Assembly: GCA_018340375.1 (NCBI GenBank)
Contig: JAFFJZ010000004.1
Coordinates: 46,974,001 to 47,038,000 of the forward strand
Origin: Gonatopus flavifemur
Lineage: Eukaryota; Arthropoda; Insecta; Hymenoptera; Dryinidae
Length of the DNA stretch: 64,000 nt
Direction: 5' to 3'
Shown here: piece by piece, positions 46,696 through 58,604 of the stretch
Position numbering within the stretch: position 1 is the stretch's first letter
How the letters are laid out: the number at the start of each line of letters is the position of its first letter
The notes under the pieces: model-generated
Told to the model about the DNA's origin: nothing
Seen by the model: the letters and a program-made list of their open reading frames with translations, nothing else
Database searches by the model: none
Translations under genes and position numbers: made by a program

Positions 46696-47647
46696 CAGGG
46701 TGGCGCAAAAGTCTGGAAATACCACCATAACTTTTGAACGGGCCATGATAATTGGATCAAATGTTTTTTTAATCAAAGGAGGGATCAAGGGCTATCTTAA
46801 CGGGGGACTTCGAGTTCCCCAGCCCTGTAGGAGGCGATGGGGGGGGGCAACAATCTCAAATGAGACGGGGAGCTTGTGAAACGCCATTCGATAGGGTTTT
46901 CCAACCTGAATCCAGCGGTTCTTTGTTTTTTGGAATCGGATCATTTTTCGCTGAGTTTCCGTAATTTGAATACTCTTATGTGGCAAAGTCTGGAAATACC
47001 CCCATAACTTTCGAACGGGAAATGATAATCGGATCAAATTTTTTTTGAATCGGAGGTTTTTTTATCCCAATCCTGGCATTACCCAGAATCAACGGCGTGG
47101 ACGTGTCGGGAACCTGATTCCTTGTGTGTGTGTGTGTGTGTGTGTGCGGGAGTGTGGGCGTGAGTAGATGTGTGTGGGTATTGGTGGGTGTCGGTGTGTG
47201 TGTTTGTGTATGGGTATCAGGTTCCCGACACGTACACGCCGTTGATTTAGGGTGATGCCAAGATTGGGATAAAAAAACCTCCGATTCAAAAAAAATTTGA
47301 TCGGATTATCACGTCCCGTTCAAAAGTTATGGCGGTGTTTCCAGACTTTGCCACATGAGAGTATTAAAATTACGATAACTCAGCAAAAAATAATCCGATT
47401 TCAACAAACAAAAAACCGCTGGATTCGGGTTGGAAACCCCTATCGAATGACGTATCACAAGCCCTCCGTCTCATCCGAGACTTTGGCCTCCTTTCCCTCC
47501 CCCATCGCTCCCTACAGGGCTGGGGAATTCAAAGTCCCCCGTTAAGATAGCCCTTGATCCCTCCTTTGATTCAAAAAAAAATTTGATCCAATTATCATTC
47601 CACGTTCCGAAGTTATGGGGGTGTTTCCAGACTTTTGCACCACCCTG
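46696..47647. mobile_element. TA-flanked palindromic element, 952 bp
   Basis: CAGGGTGGCGCAAAAGTCTG to, reversed, CAGGGTGGTGCAAAAGTCTG, flanked by TA. Arms of ~470 bp include GGGGGACTT and AAAGTCCCCC. The loop has a GT microsatellite (47124-47144). Flanking bases outside (ATGGTTCCACATA and, reversed, ATGGATTCCACATA) also pair, so a wider palindrome may surround it. Its end resembles the DD41D end (CAGGGTGGGGCA), so the two may be related, as an inference. Confidence 0.8.
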
Positions 47648-47710
47648 TATATGTGGAATCCATTGATGATCTAAAATTATCCTCTGTGTTAACATATGAA
47701 ATAATTGTAT

Positions 47711-47945
47711 ACTAAGGGAAAAAAATCATCGAGACAAAAAACATTCCATCTAATGGTATCCATAAAAATCTTTTTTGAATTGATTAGATATTATTCCAAT
47801 GAATAAAATTGTTCTTGAACGCATAGTCTTTCAGAAAGTCAAAAATCATTTCATCCATCAAACTTAAATTCCATAGACCTAAGATGTATATTTCAAAGAT
47901 ACCATTAGATGAAACATTCTTTAGTCTCAATGACGGTTTTACACT
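47711..47945. mobile_element. MITE of CACTGAGGG family, decayed
   Basis: ACTAAGGGAAAAAAATCATC at the left, with TTCCATCTAATGGTATCCAT. The right side mirrors this (AAGATACCATTAGATGAAAC) and ends near TCTCAATGACGG. Related to 7478-7719. Ends are approximate. Confidence 0.55.
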
Positions 47946-48483
47946 ACAATATATAGTATAACAAAAGGCGATTTGAATTCTCCAAAAACTCTGTTCTACT
48001 GACATTTTAGTGATACATTTTGTGGTTCCGAAAGAATCGAATGAAATCTATTCTTTGAAACTTTTGCCATCTGGGTGCTCCTTACGAGTTTTTCTCGTCC
48101 TCGCAAAATTTCCTTTTCTTTTCCCTACGTTTTCCCCAAAACATGAAAAAACAATATGCAAATTTTGCAAGTTTGTAGAAATGAACAGGGAAAACTTTTA
48201 TACGGGTGAGTCGATGGATTCAAATGAATTATATGAATTTTAAAGTAGTAATATTACTCATATGAGATGTACAAGAAATATGAGAACCAAAATATTAAAA
48301 ATCATTCAATTATGAAAGAAACAAAAAATTCCAGTATTAAAAGCGATACAGCGTCTAATAAAATCACGTGAAAATATAATATATGAATATGGACCATATT
48401 TATTCTCAACGTCCGGCCCTAACTCTTGACCACGTGATGTTGATCAGTATGTTTCAGTTCTATGATCACTCGTTACTGTATCA
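47946..48483. other. unassigned spacer
   Basis: No gene or repeat recognized. A 77-codon frame at 48010 has no family features. Confidence 0.4.
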
Positions 48484-48572
48484 TTGTGTAGCTCAAACGG
48501 TAGCAGGTTAGGCTTTAGTCGCGTGGGTAGGTGGGTAGATAAGTAGGTTCGAATCTCCGTCGGCGCAGAATT
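48484..48572 (+). repeat. tRNA-like SINE head
   Basis: TGTAGCTCAAACGGTAGCAG is a fair A box, and GTAGGTTCGAATCTCCGTC a good B box. The spacing is longer than in a tRNA, with a GTGGGTAGGTGGGTAGAT insert, so a tRNA-derived SINE is more likely. Confidence 0.5.
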
Positions 48573-48984
48573 TACTTCCCAATTTAATGGTGATGCTGAT
48601 CAGCATCATCAGAAATCTTGGGAATAAATTAGTGAAATGATTTTCAATTCTCCAATATTAACAATTTTTTTTAATTCAATATACATATTTTTTTTTATTA
48701 AATACTTTTGATAAATCTAACCATTGATTTTGGTAAAATTAATGTATGGCGGTAATATGTTTTATGACTCCATTGAACATTGTATATAAGAGGCATTGGT
48801 GAATCTTACTAGATATTTTTATATAGTTCGTCTTGAACAGAGAGTTAGGAAAGCATTAAATAGGAACCTCATTTACAAACATGTGTGGTAACTTTTAAAC
48901 AAATGACCAACTTGGCTGAAGTGGTAAGAGTTACTATTCAGTTTGATAATCCCGGATTTTATAGATGTCTTAGGTAAAATGAAC

Positions 48985-49325
48985 CACAATTCTGGTAAAG
49001 TTGACTACTTTTTTTGTTCCGTGCATGCACATTCGCAAAAATGACAAATTTTCGCCACGCTTGCTCTTTCCCATCAAGTTCTTGCGCACGCATCGAACTG
49101 AAACAAATATGGAGCCACCATCAACCTTGCCTACAACGGTGATAAAAATTTCATTATAATTGGATAATTCCAACAGAAAATATACGCGTTCATGTAAATG
49201 TTGACATACAGACGTTAGATGACAGACAGACGAATATTGGACACGAAACCAAAATTGTTCTGCAAGCTTTAGGGTGTCGTTTGGTGGAATAAATTTTGAT
49301 TTTGGAGGAAAAAAAATTTTGGGCC
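48985..49325 (-). repeat. inverted duplication, copy 1
   Basis: Read on the minus strand it matches 50098-50400 (plus) over ~300 bp, with diverged blocks such as CACCAAACGAC, TCTGTCTG, AATTATCCAAT and GTTGTAGGC. The 121-codon frame here is probably not real. The two copies flank a LINE fragment. Confidence 0.65.
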
Positions 49326-49558
49326 CCCAAAACAATCACTAACTAAGCTTCCTCTTTTCGAGAAAGCAAGAACATTACAACGTTCTAAAAATGGTTCTTG
49401 TTTGAAATACTTGGTTTGAAACAGCTTGTTTTCTATATACCAAACCTGATTCGAATATAATTGTAATATCAAAGTTTAGATCCATAAGAAAAAATTGTTT
49501 CCTCGGAGAAGAGGAAGCAATAGAGCTTGTGATCTTGAGGGCTTCATTATCATGAAGT

Positions 49559-50093
49559 AATCAGTCTTATGACTGGTTTGATGAAATCCTCCAAGCCTGT
49601 CTATCATCTGCTACACTGAGAAAAATGAACTGTAACCATTACCATGCGAAAATAGTAGTTGAATGACAGAATCAGGTTATTTGGTATCCATCTTGATGTG
49701 AATGGTAACCATTCCCATGTGCATGAACATTGCTACGATTCTCTATAGTATCCGAAACAAATTCGCGAAGTTGTCCCCCAATTACTATTTGTACATGATA
49801 ATCATTGCATTCTTCTTCTCTCAGTGTAAACGCTCAATTTCTAAAAATCTACGATAACCCTTATCTTGTATAATTTGCTCCATATAACTTAATCTAGGTC
49901 TACCTTTGCCAGTTTTACCATTCATTTTTCCTTCCAATGTTGTTTTCAATAAACTATCATGCCTTAATGTGTGTCCTATCAGATTACTTCTTCTTTCCAC
50001 GATATGTTTCAAGACTTCTTTTTTTCCATTTACCTTCTCAAGTACTTCTTCTTCAAGTATTCTTGAGAACTTAGTGATAGTTTTTAGGACCCG
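49559..50093 (-). pseudogene. LINE C-terminal fragment split by a MITE
   Basis: A minus-strand frame, VERRSNLIGHTLRHDSLLK, GKMNGKTGKGRPRLSYMEQI and FLEIERL, is the C-terminal tail of an insect LINE ORF2 (the HxLRHxxLL, GRPR.S..Q pattern). Beyond a TA MITE (49614-49826) it continues ADDRQAWRISSNQS and a stop. Removing the MITE with one TA joins ERL to ADDR in frame. The upstream coding end is near 50093. The clade is not assigned. Confidence 0.78.
49614..49826. mobile_element. TA-flanked MITE in a LINE fragment
   Basis: 213 bp, CACTGAGAAAAATGAACTG to, reversed, CACTGAGAGAAGAAGAATG, with TA on both sides. Its arms share AACCATTACCATG-like sequence. The LINE coding frame on both sides proves the insertion. 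Confidence 0.88.
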
Positions 50094-50097
50094 AAAA

Positions 50098-50400
50098 ACT
50101 TGTCTTCAAAATCCAAATTTCTCACACCAAACGACTCTCCAAAACTCAGAGAAAAAATTTCGTTTCACGTCCAACGTCCGTCTGTCTGTTTGATATCTGT
50201 GTGTCAACATTTATAGGGACGCGTATATCTCTCGTTTGAATTATCCAATCGTTATAAAATTCTTACCACAGTTGTAGGCGAGGTTGATGATGGTTCTATA
50301 TCAGTTCCAGTCTGATTTGTTTACAAGGACTAAATGGGAGGAGGAAACCATGACGAAATTTGTAATTTCTGCGAATGCGCAGGGATATGAGAATCATCAA
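50098..50400 (+). repeat. inverted duplication, copy 2
   Basis: The partner of 48985-49325. The pair may be arms of an older element whose inside received the LINE, or a duplicated unit. No target duplication seen. Confidence 0.6.
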
Positions 50401-50425
50401 TTTTGCGCACTCGTAGCACAATCTA

Positions 50426-50635
50426 CATCGAGAAAAAAGCATGCTACAACTGCAAAGGAGCGTTTCACGCTTTTAACGCTGTTGCTATAACGTGCTTTCA
50501 ACGCATGGCAACATGCTTAGAAGGCCTGGGACTCGTGCACAAAAAGCATGGGCTCATGCATCTAACGCACGGTATAACAAATGAGTTAGAAGTGAAGTGT
50601 TCCATTGCGTTTAGAGCATGCTTTTTCCCTCGGTG
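50426..50635. mobile_element. TA-flanked MITE (CACCGAGAAAAA family, copy 2)
   Basis: 210 bp, CATCGAGAAAAAAGCATGC to, reversed, CACCGAGGGAAAAAGCATGC, flanked by TA. Same family as 21559-21789, including the AACGCATGGCAACATGCTTAG-type core, with small indels. Confidence 0.85.
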
Positions 50636-51509
50636 TACTATTATCAAACTTCTTCTGTACTGATACAACTTGGGGTTATACCACAAACAGCAATAGAGCG
50701 ATTCTGTATTGTTAACTCAACTCGAAGAGAGAAAAAGCAAGTTTTACAGTTCATTAGAAAGAAGATCGACCCGCTTACAAATTTTTTTCCAAGATAAAAA
50801 TTATATGCACGAAGATTTCAAATTCGTATATTTGCAATCAGGGCCATACCGAACAGTTGGAACCCTATTCCAATTTGAGTTTATTGATAAACTCAATTGG
50901 TACTCCAAAGGTTTATATCAACCACTATGTGACGGAGAAACCTCGTTAATTCCTGATCAACATCCGATACAATTTCCTTTACTGGCGCTTCATGAGTGTT
51001 CGAAGCTTTGTGTGTAGTATCTTTTTCTTCAATAGTAGGAAAAAATTTTCAGCTACATAAATAAACCTATAAGAGACATTCAAATCAAGGATTGCCAATA
51101 GCGCGTGTTGTTTATACAACTACAAGCTATGCCTGTTAAAGTACTAACACATCCAATATCCCCCATAACACGTAGATATGCAGAGTTCAATCCTATACAT
51201 GACAGATATACTTGAGTCTGCATTGGTGACTAATCTTGGCACTTGAGACTCTTCTAGACACAGCGAGTGTAGTATTACATAAGGTCCAGTAACCTGTCGG
51301 CGTAAAATTAGGATCCTTCGAATACTTCGAGAAAAAGCGGCTAGACGATAATCATAGAAGGGTTGGTTGTGATTTTTGTTATCTCGAAGTGCAGGAGTGA
51401 ATCCACCTCAGAGACAGGCAGGTCTGAATACATTTTCACTCAGGAGTAATTTTACCTGAGTATTTTCACCTTTTTCGGAATTAATCGTATTACAATGATT
51501 ATCCGCATC
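50636..51509. other. unassigned spacer
   Basis: A 102-codon frame (50709-51017) has no recognizable domain and I do not claim it as a gene. The rest shows nothing clear. Confidence 0.35.
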
Positions 51510-51563
51510 ACCCTATGTGAAAAAAAAGGCCAAAAATGTATACAATCGTACACAATGTGTGTA
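51510..51563. repeat. GTATACAA MITE half
   Basis: CACCCTATGTGAAAAAAAAG with ATGTATACAATCG, the left half of the 32370 family, cut off at TACACTGAG, where another TA-type element appears to begin. Confidence 0.5.
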
Positions 51564-52344
51564 CACTGAGAGAAATGGATTGGTGAAATACAGCATTGAT
51601 TTTCATATTATTCAGTAGAATTATCAATTGCTGAAATATTATGATTAGATCTTATAAGTTCATCCAAATTTACCCAACTTATGCAAAACCTTAATAAAAT
51701 GTTCAATAGATATTATCATACGTTCCGGTTTGTAATCATTACATACACTGTTAAAAATTTCCGCATGAATTTTAATGTAAATCTACTGGAAGTTTTTTTC
51801 CAGTACGTAATTGAAAATTCATGTACAGGTTCCACAAATTTCAAGTCTACATATATCAAATTTAATGTACGTGGATTTGGAGTTTAATGTACGAATACAT
51901 GAAATTTGTATATGATCCTGGTAGAAATTTTCTCTAGTACTTTGAGAGGCACTAATAAGTTTACCCATCTTACTTGTGAGGCACTCATAGGGAAAACTTA
52001 CAATTAATTTAGCAGAATGTAACGCTTCACTTAACCAAATTCTAGTCATCAAAACTAGCGAGGCACTCAGTAGTAACTGACCAGGAACTTGTAAGAAACT
52101 AACGCCAAATTTATGACAGCAATTATATGCCAGTAAAGATGTGAAATTATAATAATACATCAACAATGATTATTCAGTAGAATATTTATGCTTTGGCCCA
52201 AAATGTCTTTAAAAATAAAAAACCGAATTGTAAGCAAAAAACATGTTTCGGAGGGAAACACTTGCAGATTGACGACCACGTTGTTCACTACGTTCTCATG
52301 TCATGGAGAAAAAATTGGAAACCTCGAAGAGAATCGGACCACCT
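51564..52344. other. A+T-rich spacer
   Basis: Begins with CACTGAGAGAAATGG, which looks like a CACTGAG element end. Its far end was not found and no gene is visible. Confidence 0.35.
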
Positions 52345-52445
52345 AACGAATCCCTACTTAATGTTGCGCGATCTACTATCCTAACGCCCTAACGACCTAA
52401 GCTAAACCGGTACCTACGTGGTTTATTAGAAAAGATCAATGTAAA
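52345..52445 (-). repeat. tRNA-like stretch
   Basis: On the minus strand TTTAGCTTAGGTCGTTAGGG resembles an A box and GGTCCGATTCTC a weak B box. Possibly a degraded SINE head. Confidence 0.3.
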
Positions 52446-54049
52446 TAACGTGGATATCTGATTCAATCCATCGGTTGAGTATAATAATCTATTAACCTAT
52501 GTGAAAATTGCAATTCTGTTGACAGATGTAAGGTTAAGTTTATGTGATAAAAAAACAATGGATGAATTATTTTTGTGAAATGTGTGGTCGTTATTGTGTA
52601 ATTATTATGTATTAAAAATCTTTTCAAGTGGTAGTTTAAAATAAATTTCTAAAAACTTGGATTATTCACATAAAGCTCGTTGGGTGGTTTTACGTCCGTT
52701 ACGGTGGAGAACCCATATCGACAGAACCCATTGGGACCTATATGGGAATTTGTCGCTCTTTTGTCGCTAATTAGTTACCAAGAGTTTGATTTTGTCGCTC
52801 TTTTGGTTTTCGAGAAAATCGAGGTTACACCAAGGGGGCTGTTCCGCTAGAAAACCCAATATGGTTAATGAGTCGGAGCGGATTGAAAATTATACAGGAA
52901 TTTGTCGCTTTTTTGTCGCTGAAATTTGAGCATAGTTGGAATACCGTAGGCCCAACCGTTCCCGAGTAGGAGGGAAATAACGGATTTGGAAATGCAGGAT
53001 ATATGGGATACGAGAATGGTGGTGATGAACACACGGAGGACAATTTGATGACTTGATATGTGATAACGCACAGAAACATTTGAAGGTAGTGATGCAGGGA
53101 GAATCTTGTAATATGGATGTAACATGGATGTACCGAGGATATAACAAACCTCAAATGGTGATTGATTGAACATGATATTGATAGAAACCGTTGTGCGACA
53201 AAACATTTCGTTCACAATATGCGAGCGACAAAATCAGAATTCACTGGGAATTGTGAGGTCGAGCTGACACTGAACTTCGGTGTAGGTTTTTCTAGTCCAG
53301 TGAAGATTTTCAGGGAATATTCTTGGGTTTCGTGATTGATCGAACATTCCACTGATGGAAACCGTTGAGCGATAAAATATTCGATTGTAATTATCGGAGC
53401 GACAAAATCAGGATTCGCCGAAAATTGAGGAATCGAACTGCCTCGTCACTTCTATCTAGGTTTTCCAGGTCTGGAATAGATTTTCTGAGAATATTCTTGG
53501 GTTTTGTGATTATTCGAACATTTCACTGATGGGAACCGTTGAGCGACAAAATATTCCATTGAAATTATCGGAGCAACAAAATCAGAATTCACCGAAAATT
53601 GAGAGATCAAGCTGGCTCGTCACTTCTGTCTAAATTTTCCAGGTCTGGGATAGATTTCCTCAGAATATTCTTGGGTTTGATGATTGATCGAACATTCCAC
53701 TGATGGGAACCGTTGAGCGACAAAATATTCAATTCACAATATCCGAGCGAGAAAATCGAAAGTCAGGAAAAATCGAGGGATCGAGCTGGGTCGTCACTTC
53801 TATCTAGGTTTTCCAGGTCTGGAATAGATTTTCTGAGAATATTCTCGGGTTTTGTGATTATTCGAACATTCCACTGATGGAAACCGTTGAGCGACAAAAT
53901 ATTCCATGGAAATTGTCGGAGCGACAAAATCAGGATTCACCGAGAATTGAGAAATTGAACTGGCTCGTCACACAGTGGGGCCAAATGCCAAAAAGCTAGA
54001 CAAAATTATAAGGGGCTCTCAAATTCGCTTGCGACTTCGTACTCGGGGA

Positions 54050-54960
54050 GTTTATGGGGTCACTGATTACGAATCCGTTGTCAGAATTTGAAAATTCAAA
54101 ATGGCGGACGAAAATTGAAAAAAACCATCGGATTTTCTCCAAACTTGGTGATCAGGGGTTTTTGGGGTCGCTGATTACGAATCTGCTGTTTGAGTTCCAA
54201 AATTCAAAATGGCGAATCCAATATGGCGGACGAAAATTTGAAAAATCACCGGATTCTCCTCAAATTGGGTACCCAACGGTTTTTGGGGTCGCTGATTACG
54301 GATCCGTTGTTCTCATTTCGAAATTCAGAATGGCGGATCCAATATGGTGGACGAAAATTAGAAGAAATCATCGGATTTTTTTCAAATTTGGTGATCAGGG
54401 GTTTTCGGGGTCGCTGATTACGAATCCGCTATCTGAGTTCCCAAATTCAGAATGGCGAATCCAATATGGCGGACGAAAATTGGAAAAATTATCGGATTCT
54501 TTCCAAATTGGGTACCCAGGGATTTTTGGGGTCGCTGATTACAAATCCGTTGTCTGCATTTCGAAATTCCAAATGGCGGATCCAATATGGTTGAATAAAA
54601 TCGAGAGGATCATCGGATTTTCTTCAAACTCGGCATCCAGGAGTTTTTGGGGTGACCAATTACGAATCCGTTGTCAAAATTTTGAAATTCAGAATGGCGG
54701 ATCCAATATGGTGGACAAAAATTAAGAAAATCATCGCATTTTCTTCAAACTCGGTACTCAGGGGTTTCTGTGGTCGCTGATTACGAATCCACGGTCTGAA
54801 ATTCAGAATTCAAAATAACGGACCCAATATAGCGGACGAAAATTGTAAAAATCATCGGATTCCCTTCAAACTCGGTACCCAGGGGTTTTCGGGATCGCTG
54901 ATCACGAATCCGTTGTCAGAATTCCGAAATTCAGGATGGCGGATGCCAAAAATCAAAACT
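54050..54960 (+). repeat. Transib left subterminal ~121-bp array
   Basis: GTCGCTGATTACGAATCCG recurs near 54167, 54288, 54410 and 54531 (121-122 bp apart), about 8 units. Each holds GGCGGATCCAATATGG or a variant. The 223-codon frame 54054-54725 is an accident of the array and not a gene. Confidence 0.85.
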
Positions 54961-55190
54961 TCATTCATAACTTAATATTAAACAAGAACTAAACGGCCCA
55001 TTTTGTTGTTCCTATTATGATCATTATTATTATTATTTCCAACATTGAATCATTATTAATATAATTATCGAATGATATTAACACACCAAATGTGTTAAAT
55101 CGAAAGATATATACATTCACAATATATACAATAATATAAAAAACTGAAATCGTAATGGTTTTGACTTTTGCCACACTTTTTTTACTCAGA

Positions 55191-55550
55191 TCAGTCTTCT
55201 TCTTCACTCTCAGAGGAAGATAATGGGAAAGTTGCGTTGTCTTTATCAAGTATATCCGGAGTTTTGATCAGGCTTAACACGTCTCTAGGGAGAAACTTTA
55301 GTTTTTTCTTGGGCAACTGTCTTTTACTCGATAAAATTGGATCAGAACTCAAAAGGAACCATTTAAAAATCTCTTCATTCGTTTTTTCTCTACTGCATTT
55401 CCTGGAGTGATGCTCTCGGTACCTTTGGAAATGAATGTTGTTAAGATATTTGAATATGATTATGTATTCATCGACACCGTTAAAGCTTTTGATCTCAACA
55501 TGACAAGCAAAATCAAGGAAAAACAAAAAGCAGCTGCACTTTGGGGTCAT
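55191..55550 (-). pseudogene. Transib transposase, C-terminal piece
   Basis: The end of the frame, YREHHSRKCSREKTNEEIF, KWFLLSSDPILSSKRQLPKK and an acidic SSSESEEED tail, is the Transib C terminus (HSRK.SR..TN..., SSDP.ISS). The preceding catalytic Glu region is not seen; the residues before HFQRYREHH do not match, so a deletion or rearrangement separates it from the N-terminal half. The mariner lies between the two. Confidence 0.8.
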
Positions 55551-55739
55551 CAGTATAAAGTTTTGAATAAATCCTCTAATTCATAAGTTTACTTGATTCT
55601 CAGAATTGTTTTCTAGTCTATGAATTTATGTTTCCAGAGGATGAACAATGTGGCTTATCAATAAAAAAAAGTATATGAATATTCATTCAGAACAAAACAA
55701 TCTTCGCGAACATATATTCTCGTGGTTACCATAAATATA

Positions 55740-57185
55740 CAGGGTGGGGCATTCAAAGTGTCGCGGGCGTTTTTTCCAGAAATAAAATGAGATACGAGAA
55801 AATTTTTCGGACAAAAATTGTAGGGTATCGAGGGGGACATCCGATGGTGGCCTTGGCTTTGACCTCAAATCTCATCTTCAAGGGCATTCTGAGGTCAACT
55901 CTTGTTTTTTAAATAGCAGCTCATATTTTTTACTGCAGATTTGGATTCTAGGTCAAAAACCAAGAAACTTTTGTCTGAACCATTTTCCTGAAATCCGCAA
56001 AGATGGCGCTCTAATCGATATTGTTCCATACTGAATCTGACATTAGAATAACTCGAAAACGAAGGGTCTTGGAGGAGAATGTTTCGGACAAAAGTTGTCT
56101 GATTCCAAGGGGGACCCCTTGAACTGAACCGGAGATGATGGGGTATAACAGACAAAACACAACACATTTCAATCGCCTACATCACTTGGATAATTTTAAT
56201 GCAGTAGATGCTCAAAATGATGGCCTTCGACTTCAATACACATTTCGAAACGTTTACAAAAGATTGCTGAACTCGTGCTAAAATATCTTCATTGATGCTC
56301 GCGCATGCATTGATGATTCGTTGACGCATATTCTCAGGTGTAGTCGGTGCTTGTTGATAAACTGTATCTTTTATGTATCCCCATGAAAAAAATCTGGAGA
56401 AGTAAGATCCGGAGAACGGGCAGGCCAATGAACTGGTCCACAACGTCCTATCCATCGTCCAGGATAATCTCTGTCCAATATTTCTCGAGCTGTGACTGCA
56501 TAATGGGATGGACAACCATCGTGTTGATACCACATATTCAATCGTTCCTGAATAGGTATGTCTTCAAGTAATGTTGGAAGTACTTGATCTAAGAAATGTC
56601 TGTACTTCTCTCCATTTAGCGTATCTGCAATGAAGTACGGTCCAATTACTCGAGATCGAAAAATACCACACCAAACATTCACAGCCCATTGTCTTTGATG
56701 CTCTACTTGACGTAACCATCTTGGATTTTCTGTCGCCCAGTAATGCATATTATGTCGATTTACTTGACCATGATTGGTGAACGTCGACTCATCAGAAAAT
56801 AATATGTTGATGAAGTTGTTATTGTGCATTTGCGCTAGACCCCATCGACAAAACTGTACACGATTTTCGAAATCATCACCGTGAAGGTCTTGATGCAAAC
56901 AAATGTGATACGGATGGAATTTGTGACGTTTCAGTATTCGAAGAACACTTCTTCGAGAAATTCCCGAATGGAGTTCAATTTCACGAGAGCTCACGTGTGG
57001 ATTATTGGCTACTGCAGCTAGTACATTAACTTCCGCATTTTCTCCGCTAACAGTTCTCATTCGATGTCGTTTTTCCCTTGTAACACTCCCCGTTTCCGAG
57101 AATAATTTTGTAATGCGTTGAAAATACCTAATGGATGGCGTTGTTCTTTCAGGAAATCGTTCTGCATACAAGTCATATGCTTGTC
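55740..57185 (-). mobile_element. DD41D element copy 2, truncated
   Basis: Starts at the TIR CAGGGTGGGGCATTCAAAG (TA before it) and runs through the 3' arm and the transposase. It stops inside the gene near 57185, at GTAGACAAGCATATGAC, where Transib coding sequence continues. The 5' arm and about the first 40 codons are missing. The arm here shows the undivided CATTCTGAGGTCAACTC site used by FB-A in copy 1. Confidence 0.9.
56177..57171 (-). pseudogene. DD41D transposase, truncated and frameshifted
   Basis: The frame 57171-56371 matches copy 1 from YAERFPERTTP to SPDLTSPDFF, with all three catalytic Asp. It keeps Trp in AVNVWCGIF, where copy 1 has Arg. One base is missing in the T run near 56382, which turns FFLWGYIK into FFHGD and a stop. 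The last part continues in the next frame (GYIKDTVYQQAPTTPENMRQ, to about 56190). Confidence 0.9.
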
Positions 57186-58325
57186 TACCATAGAAAAAAT
57201 CATCTCATGTTTCACTGAAACATGTTTTTCATCAGTTCTGAAAGAAGTAGCCCTCAGATTTTCTATTTCATTATCAACCCGTAGCTTCTCTGCAACCGAA
57301 ACTTCAGTTGATTCTTTCACAAACTCTATTTTGATTGGCCTACAAAATCTGGTTGATGATGGCCTTGGATTCTGCCAAATTATTTTTGAATTGCAGTGTA
57401 GGCGGAGAGGCACAAGTGAAGTAATGAACACAGCGGAATCACTAGCTTCCGAACTTTGATATGCTTGTTTGTATGAGGAGTGGCCAGAGCTCCCATCAAA
57501 CCCCCATTTGGAAATAAGTACCAGGTTTTGTAACTCTTCATCAGATAAAGTTGACAAGACCGAATTCTGTAGCTTTAAAATACGTGTAGCTGTGTGATCA
57601 AGAAGTGCTTGTAGTTGCACAACAGCGCAGGGTTCTGTTATTCGAATAAATTCCTTGTCAGGGGAACACATGCGTTTGGCCAGTTGAATTTTTTTATAAG
57701 GTGGGAATTTCTGCGGATCAGCTTCACGCAATAAGCAGTACTGATGTTTTGAGAGCTCGGCATCTACTAGGAGAGCTAGAGCATCTTCATCATTCAACAT
57801 CTTTGGCTCATTTCGCTTGAAAGTTTGATAACCTTTCATATACATTTTGGCAAGCTCAGGATCAGAAGATGTAACATCCTTTACAATTTTTGCGGCTTCG
57901 ATCTGTCCAGACGCTCTCAAACACATTTGTGTGGCGTAAGACAGCTCTGAGATAGGAGTATTTACTCTGATATTCTCCGTTTTCCTACGTTTCGTTCTTT
58001 CTGAACATTCGTTGAATTCAACAAGAGGTCTTCCCACTTGCGTGTGAACAGTTACAGAATGGGGATTCCTGAAAGTACAAAACACTACCTCTTGTTTTAA
58101 CCATTCTTCATTATTTTTAAGAAATCGTTCTTCGGTCCTTTGAGAAGATTCCCATCTCTTTTCAAATACACATTTAAAAGTAGATAAAAGGTTAGAGATC
58201 TCTGTAGTTTTGTTATCCGGACAACACGTTGTCTCGATGATTTTTCCTTGAAGGAAAGTGAACTTTTCATCCAACGTAGGTAGAGGACTGCTCCTGAAAA
58301 TATTGTACATCTCTCTCCGAGTCAT
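57186..58325 (-). pseudogene. Transib (RAG1-like) transposase, N-terminal part
   Basis: About 380 open codons from MTRREMYNIF (58325). RAG1/Transib core features: a Cys/His-poor N-terminal region, then SKWGFDGSSGHSSYKQ with the first catalytic Asp, equivalent to the CDG motif of RAG1. FITSLVPLRLH and NPRPSSTRFCRPI follow, with EFVKESTEVS and VKHEMIFSMVD. The frame then runs on into mariner sequence (after SMVDK), so its last ~40 codons are not Transib. The second Asp and the Glu are missing here. The two halves flank the mariner, so an insertion plus deletion is likely. A relic, not a host RAG gene. Confidence 0.85.
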
Positions 58326-58604
58326 AGATATTGAATCATTTTTGAAATCTACAAACGTTGTAGAATTCGATAAAATTCGCTACAGAAACCCCATGTGTTT
58401 CTAAAAATTTTCCCAATTTTCTTGGGTTGGATTCAACCCTCTTAAGCTAATTTTTTTTGCAGTCAACTGTTCAAATTAAACTACTAAGAAAATATAGGTT
58501 GTTGAAACACTCACTTATGGCAGCGGAATCCATCTCATTTGGAATTGTATGTTAACATTGAATGATTTTAAAAAACGAAAAATATTCACCAAGCTCCAAA
58601 CTTG

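Noticed and set aside
54054..54725. 223-codon open frame with repeated NPLSEF/GGRK units
   Set aside because: It follows the ~121-bp subterminal array of the Transib; the repeats explain the open frame and no domain is visible.
57186..58325. A host RAG1-like gene
   Set aside because: It lies between Transib ends with a 5-bp duplication and is broken by a mariner, so it is a transposon relic.
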